Assembly (NCBI RefSeq): GCF_021283305.1
Contig: NZ_JAJSOK010000023.1
Coordinates: 40,998 to 104,997 of the forward strand
Length of the DNA: 64,000 nucleotides
DNA from: Pseudonocardia kujensis
GTDB lineage: Bacteria > Actinomycetota > Actinomycetes > Mycobacteriales > Pseudonocardiaceae
Reading direction: 5' to 3'
Shown here: piece by piece, positions 17,793-25,716 of the stretch
Layout of the letters: each line of letters opens with the position of its first letter
Position numbering within the stretch: the stretch's first letter is position 1
Translations under genes and position numbers: made by a program
Notes under the pieces: generated by a model
The model's input: the letters and a program-made list of their open reading frames with translations, nothing else
Told to the model about the DNA's origin: nothing
Databases searched by the model: none

Positions 17793-17805
17793 TCGGGCGC
17801 CGCCC

Positions 17806-17820
17806 GAGCCGGTCCGGCTC
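17806..17820. terminator. Weak hairpin after the hydantoinase-like operon
   Basis: GAGCCGGTCCGGCTC can fold into a short GC stem 14 bases after the hyuB-like stop. There is no T-tract, as is common in actinomycetes. Confidence 0.3.
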
Positions 17821-17910
17821 ACGCCGGGCCGGCCGGGTGCCGCTCTCCCGGTATCCTCGGGATGCGCCGAACTGTCGGCACTGACCATGAGAATCCCGGA
17901 AGGTGTGCGG

Positions 17911-18675
17911 GTGACGACCGAGGCGGACGGACGGGTTTTCCAGCGCGTCGTCGACTACGTCCAGAACGCGATCGCCTCCGGCGACCTCAAGCCCGGCGAC
18001 CGTCTTCCCAGCGAGCGGGAGCTCGTGGAGAAGTTCTCGATCGGTCGGGCCTCCGTCCGGGAGGCGCTGCGGGTCCTCGAGAGCATGGAGCTCGTCCGCT
18101 CCCAGCCGCGTGATCCCCGTGGACCGTTGGTGCTGCCCGTCTCGGTCGGGCCGGTCCGGCGCTCGGTGGCCATGCTCACCTCCGCGAAGGTCTTCACCCT
18201 CGGCGAACTCGTCCAATTCCGCATGATCGCAGACGCCTCGGCGAACCTGCTGGCGGCGAACCGCCGCACCGAGGCGCAGCTCGTCGGCCTCGAACGCAAC
18301 ATGGCACGAATGCGGGAGTCGATGCGGAGCGGCTACCGCGAGTTCGGCAGGGCCGACGCGGAGTTCCACGAGCTCGTGGCCGCGGCGGGCGGCAACCAGC
18401 TCGTCCAGGTCTACGGCGACGTCACCCGCGAGGCGATCCAGACCCTCATCGCGCAGACGATCCTCGACGCGTCCGACCAGAACGCGCACATGCTGCAGTC
18501 GATCCGGCACCACCGGGCGGTCTTCGACGCCATCGCCGACCGCGACGGGCTGCTCGCCTCCCGGCTGGCCCGGGAGACCCTCTACGCCTACTACGCCGGC
18601 TACGTCGACGACGCGGAACGCGCCGTCATGGCGGATCTGGTCCGCGAGTGCGGCGGACGCGTGCCGACCGGCTGA
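17911..18675 (+). CDS. GntR-family transcriptional regulator, FCD subfamily (second)
   Basis: This protein has 254 residues from GTG at 17911, which is preceded by GGAAGG with a 7-base gap. The in-frame ATG at 17887 has no ribosome site. The winged helix has RLPSERELVEKFSIGRASVR, the FadR-like recognition helix region. The FCD domain includes ADAEFHELVAAAGGN and HHRAVFDAIADRD. It differs clearly from the regulator at 12763, so the island has two FCD proteins and two repeated motifs. It is expressed rightward after the hydantoinase-like genes and is followed by the broken oxidase remnant. Confidence 0.87.
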   Translation: MTTEADGRVFQRVVDYVQNAIASGDLKPGDRLPSERELVEKFSIGRASVREALRVLESMELVRSQPRDPRGPLVLPVSVGPVRRSVAMLTSAKVFTLGELVQFRMIADASANLLAANRRTEAQLVGLERNMARMRESMRSGYREFGRADAEFHELVAAAGGNQLVQVYGDVTREAIQTLIAQTILDASDQNAHMLQSIRHHRAVFDAIADRDGLLASRLARETLYAYYAGYVDDAERAVMADLVRECGGRVPTG

Positions 18676-18764
18676 CTCCGCGGCGCCGGGAACTGCCGGA
18701 TGTCAGGCCGCCCGGGCACGGAGAAGCCGTCGCGCACGCCGCGCCGCCGCCGACCGGTGACGGG

Positions 18765-19066
18765 GGTGTCCACGCGGAACTCGACACGCGCGAACGCCTG
18801 TCTCGTCCGCTGCATCGTGAGCTCGTCCTCCGCGCCCCGTCGACGAACTCGAAGACCGACCGCGGCACCCGGTGGCGAGCGGAGGCCCGCAGGTCCTCGA
18901 CGGTCACCGCCCGGGCGAGTCGCCGGCGTCGTGCGCTCAGCTGCAGTGGCTCGACCCCGAGCAGCGGGCTGACCTCGGACCACCGCAGGACCCGCCGGCG
19001 TACCGGCTGTCGAGCGGGGGCCGTGGCCGACCCGGCCGGGGCCGGGCCGGGAGCAGTCGTCGTCAT
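18765..19066 (-). pseudogene. Remnant of an FMN-dependent alpha-hydroxyacid oxidase (LldD-like)
   Basis: From ATG 19066 leftward, one frame gives an N-terminus ending in RVPRSVFEFVDGA. After a one-base deletion near 18834 the next frame continues with AEDELTMQRTRQAFARVEF. Together they match the first ~110 residues of L-lactate/hydroxyacid dehydrogenases. The remaining ~280 residues, including the FMN and catalytic His parts, are absent. It is therefore a frameshifted and truncated relic. It retains an upstream promoter-like region with a CTGTATCCA element, so it once belonged to the same regulon. Confidence 0.75.
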
Positions 19067-19150
19067 CGACTTCCTCGTCGTCTTCTCCGACCGAGCACGC
19101 CTGACGCCGGCTCCTGATGCGGGCGTCCTCCGGTCGAGCACCCGCCCGCC

Positions 19151-19160
19151 GTGGATACAG
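19151..19160. promoter_or_regulatory. CTGTATCCA element, copy 4
   Basis: On the minus strand CTGTATCCAC lies 85 bases before the start of the oxidase remnant. A TTGACC box is about 35 bases upstream (19195-19190). This is the same layout as at 12327 and 12727. Confidence 0.4.
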
Positions 19161-19266
19161 AGGGGCCGATTCCCCTACAGGACGCGTGGGGTCAAGAGCA
19201 TCTCGCGATTCCCCCGGCATCGCACTGCACTACACGCAGGTGAGAGCCCTTTATGCCTCCGACGCC

Positions 19267-19322
19267 TTGACCCTGCGCGACCGACCAGGCATCCTCAACG
19301 CGGGCAGGCTGGTCGGACCAGC
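19267..19322 (+). promoter_or_regulatory. Predicted aldehyde dehydrogenase promoter with FadR-type operator
   Basis: TTGACC (19267-19272), a 17-base spacer and CATCCT (19290-19295) are followed by GCTGGTCGGACCAGC (19308-19322). That last element is a perfect 7+1+7 palindrome at about +6 to +20. The same boxes with the same operator position occur in front of the panE-like operon, which supports a shared repressor. Confidence 0.6.
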
Positions 19323-19396
19323 TCGGACCAGAGGCGCCCGGCAGCCCCGGCCGCGTCCAAGACTGGGGACGATGTCGTCCAGAGGAGATTTCGCTG

Positions 19397-20860
19397 ATGA
19401 GCTCGTCGTCGAGCTTCGCACTTCCCGAAGTGCCACCCGGACTGCCGATCGGCTCCGGATGGGCGACGGACGTGGAGTCCGCGCCGATCGTGTTCCCCTA
19501 CGACGGATCGGTCGTCGCCCAGGCGCCCGTCGGCTCCGTCGCTCACGCGCAGGCCGCCCTCGAGGCGGGGCTGGCGGCGGTCCGTCCGGTGGGGAAGCTC
19601 AGCTCGGCCTCCCGGCGGGCGATCCTGCTCGACGTCGAGCGTGAGCTCGCCGCGAACGAGGAGCAGTTCGTCGACCTGCTCGTCGCCGAGACGGGCAAGA
19701 CCCGGTCGGACTGCGCGGTCGAGTTCTCCCGCACGCTCTTCACGTGGGCCGCGACCGCCGAGGAGGTCTCGCACCTCCACGGTGAGACGGTGCCCCTCGA
19801 CCTGCAGGCCTCCGGGGCCGGGATGGTCGGCTTCTGGCAGCGGAAGCCGATCGGGCTGGTCATCGGCGTCGCAGGCTTCAACGGCCCGCTCCTGCTCGCC
19901 AGCCACAAGATCGCGCCGGCGATCGCGGCGGGCTGCCCGGTCATCTGCAAACCCGCCCCCGCCACCCCGCTGGCCACCCTGTGGCTCGCCGACATCGTGC
20001 GGCGGGCGGCGGCCACGCACGGGGCGCCGCCCGAGATCGTCCAGATCGTCACCGGTGACGCCGAGGTGGGGCGCACGCTCGTCACCGACCCGCGGGTCGG
20101 CGCGGTGTCCTTCACCGGCTCCGCCGCGGTCGGCCATCAGATCGCCCGGGACGCCGCCCCGCGCAAGACCCTGCTGGAGCTGGGGTCCAACGCGGCGCTC
20201 GTCGTGGACGTGGACGCCGACCTGGACAAGGCCGCGGACGCGGTACTGCGGGGCGGCTTCTACTTCAACGGGCAGGCCTGCATCGCCGTGCAGCGTGTGA
20301 TCGTCTGCGCTCCGGTCGTCGACGACTTCGTGTCCCGGCTGAGCGCCCGCATCGGCGAGCTGACGGTGGGCGACCCACGCGAGCCCGGCACGAGGGTCGC
20401 TCCGCTGATCAACGAGGCCTCCACCCGGCGCGTCCTGACATGGATCGAGGAGGCCGAGCAGGCCGGGGCGAAGGTGCTGCACGGCGGGCGGGTCGTGGAC
20501 CGCACCATCGAGCCCACGATCCTGCTGGACGTCCCCGAGAGCGCCAACGCCTGGTGCGAGGAGATCTTCGCGCCGGTCGTGGCCATCCGCTCCGTGCCGG
20601 ACCTGCCGAGCGCGCTCGAGGCGGTGAACCGCTCGCGGTACGGCCTGCACGCCAGTGTGTTCACTCGCTCCCTGGCCACCGCGTTCGCCGCGATCGAGGA
20701 GCTCGAGGTGGGCGGTGTCGTGATCAACGAGGTGCCCGGCTTCCGGTCGGACATCATGCCCTACGGCGGGGTGAAGGACTCCGGGATCGGCCGCGAGGGC
20801 CCGCGGTTCGCGATCGAGGAGCTGACCGTGACCCGCATGGCCATCATCCGGCCGGAATGA
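19397..20860 (+). CDS. Aldehyde dehydrogenase (NAD(P)-dependent)
   Basis: This 487-residue protein is of usual family length. It has the cofactor-binding GVAGFNGPLLLASHK, CKPAPATPLATLWLA and FTGSAAVGHQIA. The general-base Glu is in LLELGSNAAL and the nucleophile Cys in FNGQACIAVQRV. The C-terminal PYGGVKDSGIGREGPRFA motif is complete. It oxidises an aldehyde to the acid in the cytoplasm. GAGGAGA precedes the ATG by 9 bases. It begins a rightward unit with the SDR gene; the stop and a following ATG overlap, but the SDR start used is 11 bp on. Confidence 0.93.
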   Translation: MSSSSSFALPEVPPGLPIGSGWATDVESAPIVFPYDGSVVAQAPVGSVAHAQAALEAGLAAVRPVGKLSSASRRAILLDVERELAANEEQFVDLLVAETGKTRSDCAVEFSRTLFTWAATAEEVSHLHGETVPLDLQASGAGMVGFWQRKPIGLVIGVAGFNGPLLLASHKIAPAIAAGCPVICKPAPATPLATLWLADIVRRAAATHGAPPEIVQIVTGDAEVGRTLVTDPRVGAVSFTGSAAVGHQIARDAAPRKTLLELGSNAALVVDVDADLDKAADAVLRGGFYFNGQACIAVQRVIVCAPVVDDFVSRLSARIGELTVGDPREPGTRVAPLINEASTRRVLTWIEEAEQAGAKVLHGGRVVDRTIEPTILLDVPESANAWCEEIFAPVVAIRSVPDLPSALEAVNRSRYGLHASVFTRSLATAFAAIEELEVGGVVINEVPGFRSDIMPYGGVKDSGIGREGPRFAIEELTVTRMAIIRPE

Positions 20861-20871
20861 GAAGGACTGCG

Positions 20872-21642
20872 ATGACCGACAACCCCTACGCGAACCTGTT
20901 CCGCCTCGACGGGCGCCGCGCAGTCCTCATCGGCGCCGGCGGCATCGGCCGCGAGGTCGCCCTCGCGCTCGCCGCTCACGGCGCCTCCGTCGTCGCCGTC
21001 GACAAGGACTCCGACACGGCGAAGGACACCGCGTCCGCCGTGGACGGGGAGGCGGTGACCCTCGACATCACCGACGTCGAGGCCGTGCAGCGCGCGGCGG
21101 TCGACCTCGGCGACATCGACGTCCTCGTCCTCACCGCCGCGATGAACGTGCGCAAACGGATCCTCGTCTACAGCGTCGAGGAGTTCGACCGGGTCAGCGG
21201 ACTCAACCTGAAGGCCACGTTCACCGTCCTGCAGGCCTTCGGGCGGGAGATGGTCCGCCGCGGCACGGGCAGCATCGTGGTCTTCTCCTCGGTGCGCGGC
21301 TTCGTCGTCGAGCCCGGACAGTCCGTCTACGCCGCCACGAAGGCCGGCGCGATCCAGCTGGTCAAGACCGCGGCAGCCGAGTTCGGCGAGGCGGGGGTCC
21401 GGGTCAACGCCGTCGCACCCGGCGTTGTCGAGACGCCGCTGACCACCCAGATCAAGGCGGACAAGGGCTGGTACGACGCCTACGCGACGAAGGGCGCCCT
21501 CGGCCGCTGGTCCCAGCCGTCGGAGCTGGCCGGCGCGGTCGTCTACCTCGCCTCGGACGCGGCCAGCTTCGTCACCGGCTCGACCATGATGGTCGACGGC
21601 GGCTGGACTGCGGTCGACGGGCGCTTCACCCCTCCCGCCTGA
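20872..21642 (+). CDS. SDR-family oxidoreductase
   Basis: This 256-residue classical short-chain dehydrogenase has the cofactor loop GAGGIGREVA (the first Gly-x-x-x-Gly-x-Gly variant) and the acidic Asp after beta-2 (VAVDKD), which suggests NAD. Other marks are the active-site Ser in VFSSVRG, the YAATK catalytic pair, NAVAPGVVETPL and the C-terminal ITGxxxxVDGG-like VTGSTMMVDGG. GAAGGA, 6 bases before the ATG at 20872, favours this start over the ATG at 20857 that overlaps the dehydrogenase stop. It probably oxidises an alcohol to the aldehyde used by the neighbouring dehydrogenase. Confidence 0.92.
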   Translation: MTDNPYANLFRLDGRRAVLIGAGGIGREVALALAAHGASVVAVDKDSDTAKDTASAVDGEAVTLDITDVEAVQRAAVDLGDIDVLVLTAAMNVRKRILVYSVEEFDRVSGLNLKATFTVLQAFGREMVRRGTGSIVVFSSVRGFVVEPGQSVYAATKAGAIQLVKTAAAEFGEAGVRVNAVAPGVVETPLTTQIKADKGWYDAYATKGALGRWSQPSELAGAVVYLASDAASFVTGSTMMVDGGWTAVDGRFTPPA

Positions 21643-21677
21643 CCGAGCCGGGCGGCCTCGTTCCGCAACCCGGCAGT

Positions 21678-21716
21678 GGATCGGCGCGGCCCCGTGAACC
21701 GGGGCCGCGCCGATCC
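21678..21716. terminator. Strong hairpin terminator after the SDR gene
   Basis: A perfect 17-bp stem (21678-21694 with 21700-21716) and a 5-base loop lie 35 bases after the SDR stop and 52 bases before the MFS start. It is nearly all G+C without a T-tract and should separate the two transcripts. Confidence 0.7.
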
Positions 21717-21768
21717 CTGCTGCGCTCCGCAGCTCTCTCCATCCTGCAGACCCATTTGGGAGACGTTC

Positions 21769-23133
21769 ATGTCGGACAACACTGCAGTTGCCGCACGACT
21801 CGAACGCAGCACCTTGCGCGCGGTGACCCTGCGCCTCGCGGTCCTGCTGTTCTTCGTCTACATCCTCAACTACCTCGACCGCACCAACATCTCGATCGCC
21901 AAGCTGCAGATGCAGCCGGACCTCGGCCTCAGCGAGGCCGCGTTCGGTCTCGGTGCCGGGCTGTTCTTCGTCGGCTACGTGCTGTTCGAGGTGCCCAGCA
22001 ACATGATCCTGCACAAGGTCGGCGCGCGACTCTGGATCGCCCGCATCATGTTCACCTGGGGTCTGGTGTCCATGGCGATGTTCCTGGTGCAGGGGGAGTG
22101 GAGCTTCTACGTCCTGCGCTTCCTGCTCGGCGTCGCCGAAGCGGGCCTCGTTCCCGGGGTCGTCCTGTACCTCTCGCAGTGGGTTCCCGCCCAGCGCCGC
22201 GCGCGGTTGATCGGCATCTTCTACCTCGCCGTCCCCATCTCCACGGTCATCGGTGCCCCACTCTCGAGCTGGCTCATGGGCTTCACCCCGTGGGGACTGA
22301 CCGGCTGGCAGTTCATGTTCCTGGTGGAGGGTGCGCCTTGCCTGGTCATGGCCTTCGTCGTCTTCCGCTTCCTCACCGATCGCCCGTCGCAGGCGACCTG
22401 GTTGACCGACCAGCAGCGTGCCTGGCTGCTCGGCGAGCTGGAGCGCGAGGAGGCGGCTCATGACGCCGCGGGCCACCGACCGGGCACGCTCGCGGCGGCG
22501 GCGAAGGATCTCGGTGTGCTCGGGATGTCGGCCGCGTTCTTCTGCATGATCATCCCGATCTATGCGCTGGCGTTCTTCCTGCCCACGATCGTGAAGCAAC
22601 TCGGCACCTTCACGACCGGTCAGATCGGTCTGCTGACCGCGATCCCGTACCTGTTCGCCGCCCTGGTGATGTGGTTCCTCTCGCGCAACTCCGATCGAAC
22701 TGGCGAGCGGACCTGGCACTACGTCATCACGACCCTCGTCGGCGTCGTCGGGCTGGTGCTCGCGGCCTCGAGCCTGAGCACGTCGCCCGTCCTGGCCCTG
22801 GTCGGCTTCACCCTCGGCGCGATCGGCTGCCTCTCGCCCCTGGCCGTGTTCTGGGCCCAGGCGCCGTACCTGCTCCGCGGGGCTGCGGCCGCAGGCGGCA
22901 TCGCCCTGATCGCGGCGATCGGCAACATCGCCGGCTTCGTGTCCCCCTATATGGTGGCGCTGATCAAGGGCGAGGGCCCGGGCCTGGGCAACAGTGCGGC
23001 GGCGATCACCACCGCCGCGGTCTTCCTCGCGTTGGCCGCGTCCTCGATGTTCGGTGTGGGGCGCCGCATCGCCCGTCGCGGCGCGACGCCCGCTGAACCG
23101 CAGCACTCCGTCATCCGGGCCACGGAGACCTGA
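21769..23133 (+). CDS. MFS transporter, anion:cation symporter (ACS) family
   Basis: This 454-residue protein has about 12 membrane helices. The ACS signature is clear: YILNYLDRTNISIAKLQM after helix 1, FFVGYVLFEVPSNMILHKVGAR, and RFLLGVAEAGLVPGVVLYLSQWVPAQRR. Family members import organic acids such as 4-hydroxyphenylacetate, tartrate, galactarate or phthalate with protons. It closes the catabolic island and probably offers a second uptake route beside the ABC importer. GGGAGACGTTC before the ATG provides the ribosome site. Confidence 0.92.
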   Translation: MSDNTAVAARLERSTLRAVTLRLAVLLFFVYILNYLDRTNISIAKLQMQPDLGLSEAAFGLGAGLFFVGYVLFEVPSNMILHKVGARLWIARIMFTWGLVSMAMFLVQGEWSFYVLRFLLGVAEAGLVPGVVLYLSQWVPAQRRARLIGIFYLAVPISTVIGAPLSSWLMGFTPWGLTGWQFMFLVEGAPCLVMAFVVFRFLTDRPSQATWLTDQQRAWLLGELEREEAAHDAAGHRPGTLAAAAKDLGVLGMSAAFFCMIIPIYALAFFLPTIVKQLGTFTTGQIGLLTAIPYLFAALVMWFLSRNSDRTGERTWHYVITTLVGVVGLVLAASSLSTSPVLALVGFTLGAIGCLSPLAVFWAQAPYLLRGAAAAGGIALIAAIGNIAGFVSPYMVALIKGEGPGLGNSAAAITTAAVFLALAASSMFGVGRRIARRGATPAEPQHSVIRATET

Positions 23134-23167
23134 GAGGCGATCCGGCGCGGAAACGGACCCTCCCGCC

Positions 23168-23487
23168 GTGGGTCTGGCCGGAGCCGGCAAGGTGGGGCTC
23201 GTCCTCGCCGGGGCTCTCCGGCGCCCCGGTCACCACATCGCAGCGGTCCGGGATTCCCACGAGGCCGCGCAGGACCGTGCGGAGCAGTCGTTTCCCTCGA
23301 TCCAGCGGGTGGCTATCGCGTCGGACCTGGCCCTCCACGCCGGTCTCGTCATCGTCGCGGTGCCCGACGACGGGCTCGGGGGTGTCGTCGAGACCCCCGC
23401 AGCCGGACCCGAGCCGTGGCGGGGAGTGACGGTCGTTCACGTCAGCGGTCGATACGGGTCGCAGGTGCTCCAGCCTCTCGCCGGTGA
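23168..23487 (+). pseudogene. Truncated Rossmann-like (DUF2520-type) protein fragment
   Basis: The plus frame from GTG 23168 reads VGLAGAGKVGLVLAGALRR, then VIVAVPDDGL and VVHVSGRYGSQVL. These are the NAD-binding half of the Rossmann/DUF2520 proteins often found beside panC. Homology stops abruptly at about 23485, where sequence of a minus-strand integrase begins. The C-terminal dimerisation domain is missing and no clear ribosome site is seen. It is a gene fragment left by a deletion. Confidence 0.6.
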
Positions 23488-24187
23488 CCATCGTGAGCCA
23501 GATCAGGACGGCCCGGTCCGGGTCGTCCCACGATGCGTCGAGGACGCGAGCAGCCTCCGACGTCGGCGGCTGAGGCTTGGCCGGCGGCTGCTTCGGTGGT
23601 TCCGCGTGCTCGGGGGTTCCTTCCCAGCCACTGCCAGCGCACGGCACGGCGCAGCGCTCCGCTGAGGACGACAGGGATCTTCCGGATCGTCGACCGTGCA
23701 CGGGGCGTGCGGCCGGCAGCGGTGGTCACAGTCGTGCGAGGTCGTCTTCCAACCCTCGATCGCCTTCCGGCGGTTGCAGTGGGTCCGGCAACGGCGGAGC
23801 TCCGCGTGGAACGAGTCGAAGACCTGGGACGAGAGCGCGCCAGCTTGACCTTGCCGACCAGCGGCGGGATGTGGGTGTTCGCCAGGTTCCCGCACGTCGA
23901 CTTCGTCGTGCGTTCGACCTCGAGGAGCGCGACAGGCTGCTCCATGAGTCGGGCCACCGAGGCCGAGGTCCGCGGGTTCAGCCTGTCGTCGACCTGCACG
24001 AGGAGCCGCAAGGTCTTCTCCGCCTCTGCGGCGGCGCCGGGGCCGTTGCGGTCGTTCTCCTGCAGGTAGGGCCGCTTCTTGCGGATCGCTCGCGACCTGC
24101 GTACACCCAGACGCGATACGAGCCGCTGGGCAGCTGCGTGATCTCACCCCGTTGGCCGATGCGACGCCGGTGCTGGCTCGGCGGCAT
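23482..24187 (-). pseudogene. Degraded tyrosine integrase of an older element
   Basis: Read leftward from ATG 24187, three frames together give a recognisable actinomycete phage/AICE integrase. There is an N-terminal AP2-like strand region (GEITQLPSGSYRVWVYAG), the SAM-like domain with VFDSFHAELRRCRTHC, IRKIPVVLSGALRRAVRW, and then WLTMVTGER. The sequence breaks off just before the first catalytic Arg box. Several frameshifts and loss of the catalytic half mark it as dead. It abuts the left attachment repeat of the present AICE and is fused to the DUF2520-type fragment. Confidence 0.75.
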
Positions 24188-24236
24188 GGCACGAGAGTAG
24201 GGCGCCTCGCGCCATAACCGGCGCCACAACACGACC

Positions 24237-24265
24237 GGCCGGAGAGTCGGGAGACTCATCCGGCC
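24237..24265. terminator. Hairpin, probably the original tRNA-Ala terminator
   Basis: A GGCCGGAGAGTC stem pairs with GACTCATCCGGCC (one bulged base, short GGGA loop) just beyond the 3' end of the truncated tRNA copy at 24274. On the minus strand it would have followed the intact tRNA-Ala before the AICE inserted and moved the gene 16.4 kb away. Confidence 0.45.
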
Positions 24266-24273
24266 TGCTCAGA

Positions 24274-24320
<47 letters not shown>

Positions 24321-24417
24321 GCACTTCAAGCGACGAGCTGAAGCGTGCGCGACGCAGCCGACCACGCGCAGCGCGTCCGCTCGTGTCCGCCCCTGTCCCC
24401 ACTCCCCCACCGCGGTT

Positions 24418-24438
24418 GTCACTCAGTTAGTCGCTCAG
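24418..24438. repeat. Integrase arm-type repeat, left end
   Basis: Here GTCACTCAG and GTCGCTCAG lie in tandem 12 bp apart, about 100 bp inside the left attachment site. The same pair, with one base change, occurs at 40571-40592 inside the 3' end of int. Symmetric placement near both ends is what arm-type integrase or Xis sites look like. Confidence 0.5.
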
Positions 24439-24486
24439 ACCCGACAGCACGCCGGGGCGTTGCTGCTGATCGATTAGCCTGCCGCC

Positions 24487-25707
24487 GTGCAAGATGACGA
24501 GAAGGTCGTGCCCTTCGAGGCGCTCGCCGACACCGACCTGATCGTCGACCAGCTCTATGACGGCGGCCAGACCGGGACGATGGCCGACGATCCACTCGCG
24601 CGGCTCCTACCGGTGGGCAACCAGGGCGGGTTTCGCTACTCCGGGTCGCCGAGGAAGGGCACGGTCCGCCTCGCCGTGCTCTACACGACCGGCGCCGAAC
24701 CTGACTGGCCCGACGTGCTTGATCCACAGACAGGGGTCTTCACCTACTACGGCGACAACCGGAGCCCGGGCCACGAGCTGCACGACACCCGCCGCTGGGG
24801 CAACCTGCTGCTTCGCGACGCATTCGACTGGAGCCACGAGTCCGCCGACGCACGGCAGCGCATCCCACCCTTCCTGCTCTTCGAGAAGGCCGCACCTGGG
24901 CGCAGGATCATGTTCCGCGGCCTACTCGCTCCCGGCGGCGCCGGACTCTCCTCCGATGATGAGCTGCAGGCGATCTGGCGCAGCACAGGTGGACGGCGAT
25001 TCCAGAACTACCGTGCCCGCTTCACCGTGCTCGATGTCGCCCGCATCGAGCGAGCATGGATAGCGGACATCCTCGACGGCCAAGCTGCCGAGAGCCCCCT
25101 TTGCCCGCCAGAGTGGTCAGCATGGGTGGAGGGCCGGAAGTACACACCGATGCTGGCCCCGTCCACGACGGTCGTCCGCAGCCGAACCGAGCAACTTCCC
25201 TCCGACGCAGCCGGCCGAGCCATCCTCACCGAGATCCGGGAAGCCTTCCGGGGTCGCGAGCACGACTTTGAGCCCTGCGCGGTCGAGCTGTGGCGACTGA
25301 TCGCACCCGCGACAGGCCGATGCGACGTGACCCAAGCCAGCCGCGACGGGGGCCGCGATGCAGTCGGCGAGTACGTCGTGGGCCCGGCGTCAGACCCGAT
25401 CACGATCGACTTCGCCCTCGAAGCCAAGTGCTACAGCGAGACCAACTCCATTGGGGTCCGAGAGGTTGCACGCCTCATCTCCAGACTCCGCCACCGCCAC
25501 TTCGGCGTCTTCGTCACCACGTCGCACTTCAACCAACAGGTCTACTCCGAGGTGCGCGCCGACGGACACCCCATTGCACTGATCTGCGGCCGGGACATCG
25601 TCGAGGCTCTTCGCGCCGCCGGACACTCAGACGTGCTGGCCGTCAAGGCGTGGCTCCGTCAGTTCGAATCGACCGCCGCGGAAAGGCTGATGGATCGACC
25701 CGAGTAG
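24487..25707 (+). CDS. AspBHI-like modification-dependent restriction endonuclease
   Basis: This protein has 406 residues from GTG. The N-terminal ~200 residues resemble the AspBHI/SRA-like domain that flips and reads 5-methylcytosine, with DQLYDGG, DDPLARLLPVGNQGGFR and RWGNLLLRDAFDW. The C-terminal ~150 residues are an Mrr-type PD-(D/E)xK nuclease: Asp287 in SRDGGRDAVG and Glu312-x-Lys314 in LEAKCYS. Such enzymes cut incoming modified DNA and need no partner methyltransferase; none is seen nearby. The unknown gene at 25717 starts 9 bp later and may act with it. Confidence 0.8.
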   Translation: MQDDEKVVPFEALADTDLIVDQLYDGGQTGTMADDPLARLLPVGNQGGFRYSGSPRKGTVRLAVLYTTGAEPDWPDVLDPQTGVFTYYGDNRSPGHELHDTRRWGNLLLRDAFDWSHESADARQRIPPFLLFEKAAPGRRIMFRGLLAPGGAGLSSDDELQAIWRSTGGRRFQNYRARFTVLDVARIERAWIADILDGQAAESPLCPPEWSAWVEGRKYTPMLAPSTTVVRSRTEQLPSDAAGRAILTEIREAFRGREHDFEPCAVELWRLIAPATGRCDVTQASRDGGRDAVGEYVVGPASDPITIDFALEAKCYSETNSIGVREVARLISRLRHRHFGVFVTTSHFNQQVYSEVRADGHPIALICGRDIVEALRAAGHSDVLAVKAWLRQFESTAAERLMDRPE

Positions 25708-25716
25708 GATGCTCCC

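Noticed and set aside
18626..19141. A 171-residue protein in the gap before the aldehyde dehydrogenase
   Set aside because: Its N-terminal half is a hydroxyacid oxidase start, but after the frameshift the rest is out of frame. The true homology continues in another frame, so it is a remnant.
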